DNA from: Crocodylus rhombifer
Lineage: Eukaryota; Chordata; Crocodylia; Crocodylidae
Direction of reading: 5' to 3'
Assembly: GCA_038503035.1 (NCBI GenBank)
Contig: JAVSML010024230.1
Location: forward strand, 161,023-225,022
Length of the DNA: 64,000 nt
Below are positions 44,961 to 55,349 of the stretch, in pieces. Each line of letters opens with the position of its first letter. Within the stretch, counting starts at the first letter, position 1. The notes under the pieces were generated by a model. The model searched no databases. It was not told where the DNA came from and saw only the letters and a program-made list of their open reading frames with translations. A program made the position numbers and the translations under genes.

Positions 44961-45339
44961 TATTATGGCTCATGTTTGGAACCTGTGAGAGGGCAGAGAA
45001 GAGAAAAACTAAACTACCACACTCCCCCTGTATATACTGGGAGAATCTGGGATCAACATTGCAGGACCAAAAGGGAGCAGTGACCTACAAGAGGGTGGCC
45101 ATAAGAAGTTGATGACTTCTCTGGACTTTTCCTGCCTCAACATTGGTGTAGGCACTGACAAGCCCATTCAATGCATATTTTCCAATGGCTCGAAGCCATT
45201 CCTTCTTGCTAGCCAAGAATGGTGGCCAGCAGGATGGAGAAGACTGTTTATAATGTCAAATTCCCAATACATATGGCTTTGGACCAAAATAAGACATTCC
45301 CTTTCACAGGGGATAAAACCTTGCTCTGTTTGATCCAGG

Positions 45340-45893
45340 AGCCTGGAAGCACATGCAATGACTCTGAGCTTGGTACTGCCTCTGATTGAGAGTGGACTCC
45401 AAGATCCCTCTCTGCCTCTGTACTGCCGAGATGGTCAGCCCCTAACCTATAACCATCCATAATGCTGGGTCCCTCTCCCCAGGTGCAGCACTCTGCACTT
45501 GTCCTTGTTGAACCGCATCCTGTTCAGATCTGCCCACTTCTCTAACCTATCCAAGTCTGCCTGGATGCGGTCCTTGTCTGCTGGTGTATTCACTTTACCC
45601 CACAGCTTAGTGTCATCAGTGAACTTGAACAGGGTACACTCCACACCCTCATCCAGGTTGCTAATGAAGATATTCAACAGTACCGGCCCAAGGACCAAGC
45701 CCTGGAGGACTCCGCTGCCCACACCCTCCTAGGTCGGCCTCGACCCGTCCACCACCACCCTCTGGGCACACCCCTGGAGCCAGTTTGCCACCCATGTGAC
45801 TCCATTCATCAATGCCGCAGTCCCTCAGCTTGCACACCAGAATTGGGTGGGACACTGCATCGAAGGACTTCTGGGAGTCCAAGACCATGACGT
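45340..45893 (-). pseudogene. CR1 LINE, RT part (left of inserted LTR)
   Basis: Minus-strand reading: [52 protein letters not shown] (FADD reads FTDD), [15 protein letters not shown]. The CR1 stops near 45340 without its 3' end. It is continuous with the CR1 at 46309-46905 except for the LTR inserted between them. Confidence 0.9.
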
Positions 45894-46308
45894 TGTAGAA
45901 GTAATTAACTTACTTGACTAGAAAAACAGACAAAGACCAGAAGTGCTGATACTGCTTAATTCAGTTAAATGTTCTGAGATAAGGAATCCTGCATGCCTTT
46001 GGTTATCCTTAGGTTATCCTGATATCTTGCCCTGTGCACAGATAGTTTGTTTAAGTAAACTTCCTAAATTTCTGTGTAATTTACTATTGTTTTGTTTCTC
46101 CAAGGTGTATTTTTTATCTCTTTCTCTGTCTTTAGTACAAATACACTTGTAAACTTAGAGAGTCTGAGAAATCCTTTGAAACAGACAAGTGGGTGATTCC
46201 CCTTGCTGTATGGCATTCTCCCTGTGATCACAGTATAGCCTTAAATAAAGAAAAGCTGACTCTGTCAGTTCTGATTCAACCACAACGCGAAGTTCGATTT
46301 CTTCCACA
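45894..46308 (+). mobile_element. Solo LTR of the ERV-D family inserted in CR1
   Basis: Starts TGTAGAAGTAATTAAC and ends CTTCCACA (415 bp). It is the reverse complement of the LTRs at 54384-54815 and 58445-58816, with TTAAATAAAGAAAAGCTGAC as the shared polyadenylation block. Flanks are ACGT (45890-45893) and ACAT (46309-46312), a 4-bp duplication with one mismatch. CR1 coding sequence resumes on both sides, which proves insertion. Confidence 0.9.
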
Positions 46309-46905
46309 ACATCTACATCCTCCTTCATATCTAAGCTCTTTGTTACCTGGTCATAGAAAGAGGTGTACTCCTCCTTTGTCCCTGCCCCTTGCTTCCACCA
46401 CCAGTATGTTTTTTCCGTTGCCCTCAGGCCAGCTTGGATACCCATGCTCAGCCATGAAGGTTTCTTGGACCCTTTTCTCACCTTCCTGCGCACAGGAATT
46501 GCATCCTGCTGTGCCCCAAGGATAGCCTCCTTGGGGAAGGACCACCTTTCCTGGACCCCCATACTAGGTATACCCTGGGCTCCAAGTGCCTCCCTGACTA
46601 CTGCCCTGAGCACATCAAAGTTGGGTTTCCTGAAGTCAAGCATTTGCTCTATACTAGTTACCCTCCCCACCTTTCTCTGAATAGGAAACTGGATCATTTC
46701 ATGATCACTGTCCCCTAGCCTCCCTTGTACTGACACATCCCCCACCAGGTCATCCCCAGAGGCTAACAGCAGATCCAGTATGGCCTTTTCTCTAGTGGGG
46801 ACATGTACCTGCTACATGAGGTGTAGGTCCTGCATGTACGTCAAAACCTTTGTGAGTGGCTAGACCTGGCTGACTGCTCCTCCCAGTTGATGTCATGGTA
46901 TCTTT
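46309..46905 (-). pseudogene. CR1 LINE, endonuclease part with internal deletion
   Basis: Minus-strand reading: endonuclease end (GDSDHEMIQFPI) and DFRKPNFDVLRAVVREALG, then IPVRRKVRKGSKKPSWLS and KQGAGTKEEYTS. These are followed directly by FYDQVTKSLDMKEDVDVV, which belongs well inside RT. About 200 residues of linker and RT fingers are therefore missing at about 46350. The left part continues at 45893 beyond the LTR. Confidence 0.85.
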
Positions 46906-47804
46906 AACACTCTTTATGCTACAATTCATACCTTGCACCTTTTGTGCATGATGTAAAATAAGACTAATGTAAACTTTTTTTCTCTTTGTGACATATTTTG
47001 CACAATTGGCAGCATTTGGAAAGATTTTTCACTTTAGAGTATGATTGTCTTGTGGCCCTGAGGGGGGATGTTTTCTTTTAAACCTATTTGACATACAAAT
47101 GCACCAGCTGAAGCTCACTGCAACCTGTTTGGGTGTAAACTATACAAATGTAGAGGTATACTCTTAAGGTTGTCTTATATCTACATTGTTTTATAGTGTT
47201 TTTGCCAAGAGAAACCATATACAGTTTACTCAAATGTTACTGGAAAAATGCCACTTGTAAAACTTATTAACCCATTAAATAAAAAGTAAAATAATTCTGT
47301 TGAAATGCATTATATGTCTGTAAGACACATAAGATCCTTAACCATACAGGACTACTGTATGTGCCTGTGGCCACTTTCAGAAGCTAAAGACTCAGGTTTC
47401 CCCTAGTATAAATATACTGTTTAATGTTTTTATGTTCAATTCAAGTCTAACCACAAGAAAATCTAAAAATCACAAAATAAGCCATTAAGTTGCCTCTAAA
47501 TCATTCTTTTGTAACTTGCTCAGGAGATAGTCTAAATTTGCTCAATGGGAAAACCAAAAATGACATATAAATGCACAGACTCAGTGCTTCTTCATTTGTC
47601 TACTATGATCAAATGTCTCCTTCAAAAAAGGCTCTCAACTGATCTTCCCTGCATATAGGACTAATACATACAACTCAGCAAGACCATGGGTACCACATAC
47701 CCACACAAACCTAGATTATAGTGCTTACCCAAATTATGATTGCTCCAGCTTTACTCACCTTGCTTGGAAACCAAATGTTAATGGCATTATTTAAAATCAT
47801 GTTA
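46906..47804. other. Unassigned AT-rich sequence
   Basis: No gene or repeat family could be supported. Confidence 0.4.
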
Positions 47805-48220
47805 AGATCAATGAAAGGCTGAGGGGCCTGGGACTCTTCAGCCTGACAAAGAGAAGGCTGAGAGGGGACTTGAGAGTGGCTAACTGCTACATCAGGGGAG
47901 TACATCAAGAGCTCAGTGAACAACTGTTCACCAAGGCACCCTTGGGGAAAACTAGGTGTAAAGGTCACAAGCTCCTGGAAGACTATTTTAGTCTCTACTT
48001 TAGGAAAACTTCTTCACAGCTAGGGTGTCCAGACTGTGGAATAGGTTCCCTCCAAAGGTGGTGCAATCACCTACCCTGGAAATCTTTGAAAGAAGACTGG
48101 ATGGTTACCTTGCTGGGGTCATCTGACTCCCAGTTGGCTTTCCTTCCTGGTGCCAGGGGGCTGGGCCCGAGGATCTCCTGAGGTCCCTTCCAGCCTCACA
48201 AATGAAGAATCTGTGAACCA
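47805..48220 (+). repeat. CR1 LINE 3' end fragment
   Basis: Begins with RLRGLGLFSLTKRRLRGDL-type coding, followed by the HKLLEDYF..Y segment and VVQSPTLEIF-type tail, then the CR1 3' untranslated motif GATCTCCTGAGGTCCCTTCCAGCCTCACAA. No long frame remains. A more diverged CR1 subfamily than those at 13821 and 30805. Confidence 0.85.
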
Positions 48221-48549
48221 CTGATCATATGATATCTTAGATTAGTGGCAGAGCTGTATTGCTACCCAGTGTGTCCACAGGTGTTGAATAGTGGTCTGAC
48301 CTTCAAGGAAGGTTAGCTTAAAAATAAGCAGGAGTAACTCTGATGAATAACTAGTCACAGAAAAAGCAGTTGTTAGCCATGAATGGCTCTTCACCATTTA
48401 GTCCTTCACACATGCATATTGGAAGTGACACAGAAAGGGTTCTAGAACTTTACTTTTTTATGTCAATGAGGCATTCAACCATGGTTGAAGTACTGAGTGT
48501 GCACAATGGTCACCTGGCAAGAGGGTGAGTCACGAGAAAAAGTGCACAA
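48221..48549. other. Unassigned sequence
   Basis: Short spacer between a CR1 end and a hAT-like element; nothing recognised. Confidence 0.4.
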
Positions 48550-49345
48550 TAGGGCTGTATTAAATGGGCCATATTCAATTTGGATTCAGCCTGAATTGGG
48601 GACAGAGATTCGATTAGTTGATTTGGATCACTGTCCCTGATTCGATTCAGCCAAATCTGAATCTGGAGATTTGATGCTGATTCAGAGAATCAATAATTTG
48701 ACCATAGACACAGCTTTAAATGTTTTTTTTTTTATGTACCTTGAGGTACCAGGCACAGCTCATGAACTCTGCAATGGTGGGGTGGATGGAGCATTACACA
48801 GGACCACAGGCCCCCCCACATGTTTGGCAATGAACCTGGAAGTGAGCCAGAAGTACTTCCAGTCCACTTCCAGGTCCATCATGGAGAGCACCGGCCCCCC
48901 TCCATGGCTCCCCAGCCTGGCAGTAAGCCACAGAGGAACCCTGGGTGCCAATCCAGACACAGGAGGGACCAGTCACCAATCCAAGGAGGCACGGGGGGGC
49001 AGCATGCTCCCCAGTGGACCCAGAAGTGGACCAGAAGTGTTTCTGGTCCACTTCTGGCTCTGCTGCCAAGCACACTGGGCCTTCTGGACTCCTGTGGAAT
49101 GCTCCCTCCACCCTAAAATTGCATCATTGATGAGTTTCCTGGTACCTTGAGGTATGTAGAAAAAAGATTTAAAGCAGTGTCTATTTCTGACTCTCTGAAT
49201 CTTTCCAAATTGATTTGGAGGGTTCCAATTCAATTCAGAGAGGTTAATGGGTACGGTGATTCGATTCAGATTCAGAGATTCGGGCACCAAATTGGGCTGA
49301 ATCTCCACCAAATTGAATCAAGGACTGAAGCTTTGCACAGCCCTG
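48550..49345. mobile_element. hAT-like nonautonomous element with AATTTGGATTC-rich inverted ends
   Basis: Left end TAGGGCTGTATT and right end CACAGCCCTG are inverted (AGGGCTGT / ACAGCCCT). Subterminal stretches rich in GATTCGATT and AATTTGG occur at both ends in opposite orientation. The interior is GC-rich and noncoding, with near-repeated phrases such as CAGAAGTGGACC. Flanking 8-mers (GTGCACAA, GCTGGCAA) agree at only four positions, so the target duplication is not established. Frames at 48671-49150 are chance frames. Confidence 0.6.
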
Positions 49346-49349
49346 GCTG

Positions 49350-49545
49350 GCAATACAGGCCAACCTGGACAGGCTTGTGAGGTGGGTGGACCTCAACCTG
49401 ATGTTGTTTAGTATGGAGAAATGTAAGATGCTCCATCTGGGGAGAAATCATCCATGACACACTTACAGTCTCAGCAGTGGTATGCTTGCTAGCATCACAC
49501 CTAAATGAGACCTGGGTGTCATGATAGACAACAAACTGAACATGA
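49350..49545 (+). repeat. CR1 LINE fragment (RT thumb region)
   Basis: Plus-strand reading: AIQANLDRLVRWVDLNLMLF, EKCKMLHLGRN, DLGVMIDNKLNMS. These are the blocks between the FADD box and the thumb in CR1 ORF2, in one frame with two stops. It is short and lacks both ends. Confidence 0.8.
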
Positions 49546-50099
49546 GCACCTTTTCTACCCCACTCCCCAAGTGAAGGTAAGGGCAGTGGAACCTGAAGAG
49601 CGCTGCTCAGTTACAGTTACTGTTTCTGAATCACACTCCTGCCTCATCCAAGTGCTAGACAACCTTCTTGTAACTGGCTTCTTTGTGCCCGTTCATGACT
49701 AGGAGCTTCCAGATGACCACAATCCTGCTCCTGTAGTCACTAGCTGGTCACTGAAGGGCTTGAAAAATGTGTTGGAAAATCCAGTTTCATGGATAATACC
49801 TGTTCTTGATTTCTTTTTACCACAGAGAAGTTGCTGAACATCAACTTCCACATGCTTGCTGACAGAACAGGATCTTGATCCAATGGCAAGAAGGCTGAGA
49901 TAATTGGGACCTTGTTCCACTGCAGGCTTCATCTGTCTTCACAGCCTCCAAGGATGTAGACCCATGGCTGGGGGCTGGACAGGCTTATAAGGGTGACCTG
50001 TACTCATCATGTCACAGTTTTGTCAAAGGATATATGTGACTGTTCAGGAGGGAAAGCATTGCCATCTGCTCTCCCCACCACATCCTCATATTGCTGCCA
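49546..50099. other. Unassigned; probably 5' part of the following LINE
   Basis: No clear domain. Its position upstream of the LINE linker and the sequence character near 49700-49960 suggest LINE endonuclease sequence decayed beyond recognition. Confidence 0.3.
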
Positions 50100-51950
50100 A
50101 TGTGTTGAGGCTAAACTTAATTATGCAATGACAGCTCTTAGTTTAAGTCCACCATCATCAATGCCTGTGAAGAGACCCTTGGATTCTCTACCAGGAAACA
50201 TCAAGACTGGTTTCATTAGAATGACCAGAGGTCCAAGAGTTGATTGATCACAAATGCAAGGCTTTTTGTGCTTGGAAAAATTACATCAATTCCAAGCACA
50301 AGAAACTGAATCTCAAACAAGCCAAGGCACAAATCCAAAGGAGGCCCTGCAATATTAAGAACAGATGTTGGGAAGACAAGGCAAAGGAGATTCAACATCT
50401 CATTGACATCCACAATATGGGTGGTTTTTACAGTGCCACCAAAGCCATCTATGGTCTGAGTACTCAGGGACCAACACCCTTGAGACCTAAGGACGAAGGA
50501 GACCTGATCAAGGAAAGGAGAGCCATCAATACCTGTTGGAAGGGGCATTTTGAAGACCTTCTCAATTGAGACTCTGTTGTTGATAAGAGGGCTCTCAATG
50601 CCATCCCACAATATCCAGTCAAAGATGCTCTTGAAATCCCTCTAATCCTTGATGAGTTGAGAAGAGCCTGCAAGGAGATGGAGTCTTCTGTCACTGGTGG
50701 AATCCCAACTGAAATCTTCAAGTGAGGGGCAGAAACTCACATCACAGATTCATGCCCTCATCTTAAGAAACTGGAATGATGAGGATATCCCTGATGGACT
50801 TAGTGATGCCATGGTCTTGACAATCTTCAAGAAGCATCCAGCGGTGGAAATTACAGAGGGATCACTTTGATGTCCACTGCAGGAATGATCACTGTGAGAT
50901 TCTTCCTGAACTGTCTCCTTCCCCTTAGTGAAGAGCTCTTTCTGGAATATCACTGTGGGTTTAGGGCATCAAAAAGCACAACTAATATGATCTTAACTGC
51001 TCACCAGCTGCAGGAAAATTGTCAGGAACAACATAAAACTTTCTATGTGGTATTCTTTGACCTCACAAAAGCCTTCAACCCCGTCAACTGAGAAGTGCTG
51101 TAGATGTACCTTTTGAGGTATGGATGCCCATTGAAATTCAACAGCATTCTTGACCTGCTCCATGATGGTATGTGAGCAGTTGTTCTCAGTAATAGCTCTA
51201 TCACAGATCCCTTTGAGGTTAAGATAGGATTTGAGCAAGGCTGTGTCATCGCTACAACACACTTCTTGATGTTACTTACCATGATGCCACATCTTACCAC
51301 CAACAATCTTCCAGCAGGAGGGGAGCTAAACTACTAAATGAATGGTAAGCCAACCCTACACCAAAACTAAGACTACCCTGATCTCAATCATTGAGCTCTA
51401 ATACACTGATTATGCTTACATGTGCTTACTTGGAAGTAGACCTTCAGGTAATTGTCAATGTCATAACGAGGCATACAAGAAAATGGGACTGATGCTTAAC
51501 ATTCAGAAGACTAAGATCCTCCACCAACGAGCTCATAATGAGCAGTTTTCAGTTCTGGTCATACAGATTCATGGGACTGGACGTATGCAATATTTCCTGT
51601 ACCTCAGAAGCCATTTCTTGAAGAAGGTTGACATCACCAAAGAAATCCATCATCTTAAAAGTGAAAGTGCAGCCTTTGGATGCCTGAGGAAATGGGTGAT
51701 TGAAGATCTGTAACATCAAATCTGAAACCAAACTCATGGTTTACCGAGCGGTCATGACCCCCTCTTTGGTGTACCAGGATGAGATATGGAAAATATACAG
51801 GTGACACCTCAAACCACTGGAGAAGTACTATCAATGCTGCCTGTGGAAACCTAGTGGGAAGATAGATACACCAACATTAGCATCCTCTCGCAAGCAACCA
51901 CTATGAGCACTTGTTACCAGTCATCTCTGAGTTCTGAGGAATCCTTGAAC
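50100..51950 (+). pseudogene. Non-CR1 LINE, linker to RT C-terminus, degenerate
   Basis: Plus-strand order: DHKCKAFCAWKNYINSKHKK, AKEIQHLIDIHNMGGFYSAT and KAIYGLSTQGPTPLRPKDEG in one frame (50240-50569); GGIPTEIFK; NYRGITLMSTAGM near 50850; EYHCGFRASKSTTNMILTA and FYVVFFDLTKAFNPVN at 50940-51090 (first catalytic Asp in FFDLTKAF); a GFEQGCVIA segment near 51240; MGLMLNIQKTKILHQ near 51490. The ADD box region is lost. Blocks correspond one by one to the minus-strand copy at 4620-7140, so both belong to one family. Confidence 0.8.
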
Positions 51951-52423
51951 AGTACCCAGCCTGTCTGATTCAGGAAGGACTCTTCCCTCCCCCCCGCCCC
52001 CCTGAACCTCTGCCTGAACCAGAACTGATCAGAAAAAGGGCTTACAAAAGACAATGAAGATGCAGTGGAAGATACCTAAATCCCTCAGGACAGGATAACA
52101 ACACCCTTGGTCTCATTTACATCAGAAATGGGGACAGGATGGCAACACCCCGGTCTCATTTATAATGGCGATGAGACAGGAAGGCACCTTCATTAGCATG
52201 GAGAATAGAGAACAGTGATTCCAGGGCAAGGACCTCACTGAACTCTGGGACCAGAGAAGCAAGGGAGCATTGTATGATGAGGAATCCCTGCTCCAAACGC
52301 TAATCAACCCATGTCTGCACACACCCAGCTCAGCATATATTAGACCGTTTTTGGTACCTGAAACACTGAATCTGCCTGTTTGCATTGTTCACTTCCTCAG
52401 AGTAATGTCATCCATGGGCAGAA

Positions 52424-53350
52424 GTGATCAGTAGGGTTGTGAAAAATTTCAATGGCAGTTTCATTTTGACACAGTTTCAACTCATTTCAAGATTGAAACA
52501 GCAAAACTGAAATGAAACAGAAAGCTTCAAAACAAAATGAGGGAAGTCAAAGTGTTTTGAAATTTTCTAAATGTTTTGAGTTTCAAACCTCAAGCTGGGT
52601 TTGCCTGCAGGGAAACAGAAACTAAAGTAAGGAGAGGGAGGCGGAAGAAGGGGGAAGGAACTCTCTCATTACTGACTGTAGCTGGCTCAGTGACTGTCAT
52701 CCTTTCTTGAGGTCCCTTCCAATCCCAGTGCTCTGGGAGAGGGATGGAAAAACTGCATAAAAGGCAGCATTGTTTGAACTGCCTTGCTTTCTGCCTTGGT
52801 GTCAGCTGAGCGAGGATACACCTTAACACACACACAGTGTCACCCACCTATGCCATGAGTTTTGCCTGTCAGCAGCTAGAGGTGCAGAGCCCCAGAACTC
52901 AGAAGCCCTTGCACCTATCTCCTTGAAAGCTGACAGGATTTGTGGCCTCAGCAAGGGCTAGCATGCCTGCAGTTTTCACCCAGCTGTGTCTTAACACACA
53001 CAGTTTCACCCATGTCATGAGTTTTGCTTGTCAGCAGCTTGAGGTGTAGTTTCCCTGAAACGCCTGCACCTGTCTCTTTGAAACTTGGCAGCTTCATTGC
53101 CTCAGAAGGGGCTACTATTCCTGCAAGTTGCATTGAAATCAAGCCCAAAATTACAAAGTTATAGACTGTTTTGAGCTTCCTCTTTATAGCCAATGGGCAA
53201 AAAGTTGAAACAGCGAAACTGTTTCTACGAAATGAAATGGAACAGCAGTTTTGAATTAAAATGAAATTCAAAATGAAACACTGTTCCACAGAAACATCAA
53301 AATGCAAGTTAAAACAGAAAAGTGCTGTTTCACACAGACCTAGTGATCAG
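52424..53350. mobile_element. hAT nonautonomous element with perfect 8-bp target duplication
   Basis: Element 52432-53342 is flanked by GTGATCAG on both sides (52424-52431 and 53343-53350). Ends are imperfectly inverted: TAGGGTTGTGAAA at the left and TTTCACACAGACCTA at the right. Subterminal stretches are rich in GAAATGAAAC / TTTCATTTT motifs in opposite orientations. Inside are two related blocks with GAGTTTTGC(C/T)TGTCAGCAGCT (52856 and 53021), so part of the interior is duplicated. No transposase coding; 8-bp duplication and end form place it in hAT. Confidence 0.88.
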
Positions 53351-54017
53351 TTCCTATTATCCAGCATATGAGCCATCACTTGCCCATAAACAAACCTAGT
53401 GTTCTCCCTTGAACCCCTACAAAAACCCCTACCTCAACTCAAGTCTCCATCCTGGTGCTTGGATCCAAAAGCTTTACCAGTTCCACTCCTTTTCTACTTG
53501 GAATACCTTTAATAAGCATGCTGGGGGCACTGCCTGACAACAGACTCCTGGGAACCTTGGAGTGGTGAGACCCCAAATCTCTCTGTCTCTCTACCTCTAT
53601 CCCTCTTTTGTTTTAACTTACTTTCTAAACCTCAGGCTTGATTCAATCCCTCTCTCTCCTTCTCCCTCTTACTTCAGGCACAGATTTCTAAACATGACTT
53701 TTACTGATAAAACTTGAGCTAGACTTCCCCAGATACCTAATTGAAATAGTGTAACTGTTTTATTTGTTTTTCCTTGTATAGCTATTACTACTAGTATCAT
53801 CATAAGTTTCATATATCTGGCAATAAAATAACTTTTCTAGTCAAGCTGATTGCTATACTCTCTGCCTGAACCTCATTTATCCTTCCTTCTCCTCTACCTC
53901 CCCTCCTGCTCTGTAGCAATGCTTACTTTACCTAAGCCAAAGATCCTGTGGGGTCTGCTCATCAAGGGAGTTACTACTAGGACATTTATGACAAGAGATT
54001 GGGACGTGCTGAGCTTT
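53351..54017. other. Unassigned sequence with C/T-rich patches
   Basis: Nothing recognised. It may belong to the LTR or flank of ERV-C, which follows. Confidence 0.35.
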
Positions 54018-54383
54018 GAGGTGCATGAGGGTATCAGCTGAAAGTGCTGATCTGATCCAGCCTGCACAGAGGTACCCTGTTAGCATGTGTGTATGTTTGT
54101 ATAACTACATTTATTATTGTCCTGCTGAAATAAGTGGTGTACTGATATGGGTGCCATGAGGGTGTCAGCTTGAAAGTGCTGAGTAGCCCTGCCCAATTTG
54201 AGGTACCCTACTAACCTGTGTTGGGCTGTGGCATATGAAGAGGTCAGCCTGTAAATGCTGATTGACCCAGCCAGCTCAGATGTACTCTATTCCTGTGCTG
54301 AGGTTAGAGCACATGAGGGTATCAGCCTGGAAATGCTGAGTAACCCAGCCTGACTCAGAAGTGCTCTGTTAACCTGTATGTAT
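54018..54383. repeat. Tandem repeat of about 78 bp, four degenerate copies
   Basis: Units begin at about 54018, 54148, 54224 and 54301. Each has CATGAGGGT.TCAGC..GAAAGTGCTGA, then CCAGCC..., then TACCCT.TTAACCTGT. A stretch of about 52 bp separates units 1 and 2. Its place before ERV-C gag suggests an LTR U3 enhancer array, but an unrelated minisatellite is equally possible. Confidence 0.6.
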
Positions 54384-54819
54384 TGTAGAAGAAATCAAAC
54401 TTCGCGTTGTGGTTGAATCAGAATTGACAGAGTCAGCTTTTCTTTATTTAAGGCTATACTGTGATCACAGGGAGAATTCCATACAGCAAGGGGAATCACC
54501 CACTTGTCTGTTTCAAAGGATTTCTCAGACTCTCTAAGTTTACAAGCGTATTTATACTAAAGACAGAGAAAGAGATAAAAAATACACCTTGGAGAAACAA
54601 AACAATAGTAAATTACACAGAAACTTAGAAAGTTTACTTAAACAACTATCTATGCATAGGGCTATCCCAAGGCATGCAGGAATGCACAGGGCAAGATATC
54701 AAGGTAACCCAAGGAATGCGGATTCCTTATCTCAGAACATTTGAATTAAGCAGTATAAGCACGTCTGGTCGTTGTCTGTTTTTTTTCCTAGTCAAGTAAG
54801 CCAGTTACTTCTACAGTAT
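54380..54819 (-). mobile_element. Solo LTR of the ERV-D family with GTAT target duplication
   Basis: LTR 54384-54815 (432 bp) begins TGTAGAAGAAAT and ends TTACTTCTACA. It is flanked by GTAT (54380-54383 and 54816-54819). Transcription orientation is minus (AATAAA on the minus strand near 54445). It closely resembles the LTR at 58445-58816 in the same orientation. It is inserted at the end of the 78-bp tandem repeats. Confidence 0.93.
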
Positions 54820-55349
54820 GTATGTCTTTGATTTGGTAGCTAGAGAAACCCAGCACCATTGAAACTAAACCCTGCAAAGTATCTCCATTGAGGTTCAAGA
54901 CTTGCAGAAGGGAGAGATATAGAAACACAAGTGACACAAGCAGCACATTGATAGAATTACAGTGACCCCAGAAAAGTAACTCTTATAAATGAGGGTACCC
55001 CAAAGGGAGGTGCAATTTTGGTAACAAATTGTGGAGAAGGCTGGGCAACACGTGACCCTAATCACAAGGTACCTATTGAATAGTTGCTGCAGAGTGGGGA
55101 AACTGAGGCACAGATCTGATAAAACTTTTTCTTCCTTTTTTTCTCTCTTTTCCTTCCTATCAGAACAAGCTCTTTTAGTGACGTCCCTGTCTCATAGACT
55201 ATTTTGTAATCTTCTGTAACTTTTAAGTTAAGAAGTGTGCTTAGCAGAATTTTAGAACTGTGCCATAAAGACTTAAGAATTGTGCTTTAGAACTAAGATT
55301 GTAGAGCAATACTGTATTGGTGTGAAATTTAAGTGACTCTGTGAAAGAG
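54820..55349. other. Sequence between solo LTR and ERV-C gag; possibly ERV-C LTR/leader
   Basis: T-rich with CATAAAG near 55265 and a TTTTGGTAGCAGTGATT stretch at 55352 that could be a primer site (TGG start) of unknown tRNA type. No second LTR is in the window to test this. Confidence 0.3.

Noticed and set aside
48671..49150. Several overlapping frames of 60-159 codons on both strands
   Set aside because: All lie in the GC-rich interior of the hAT-like element; frames on both strands over the same DNA show composition effect.
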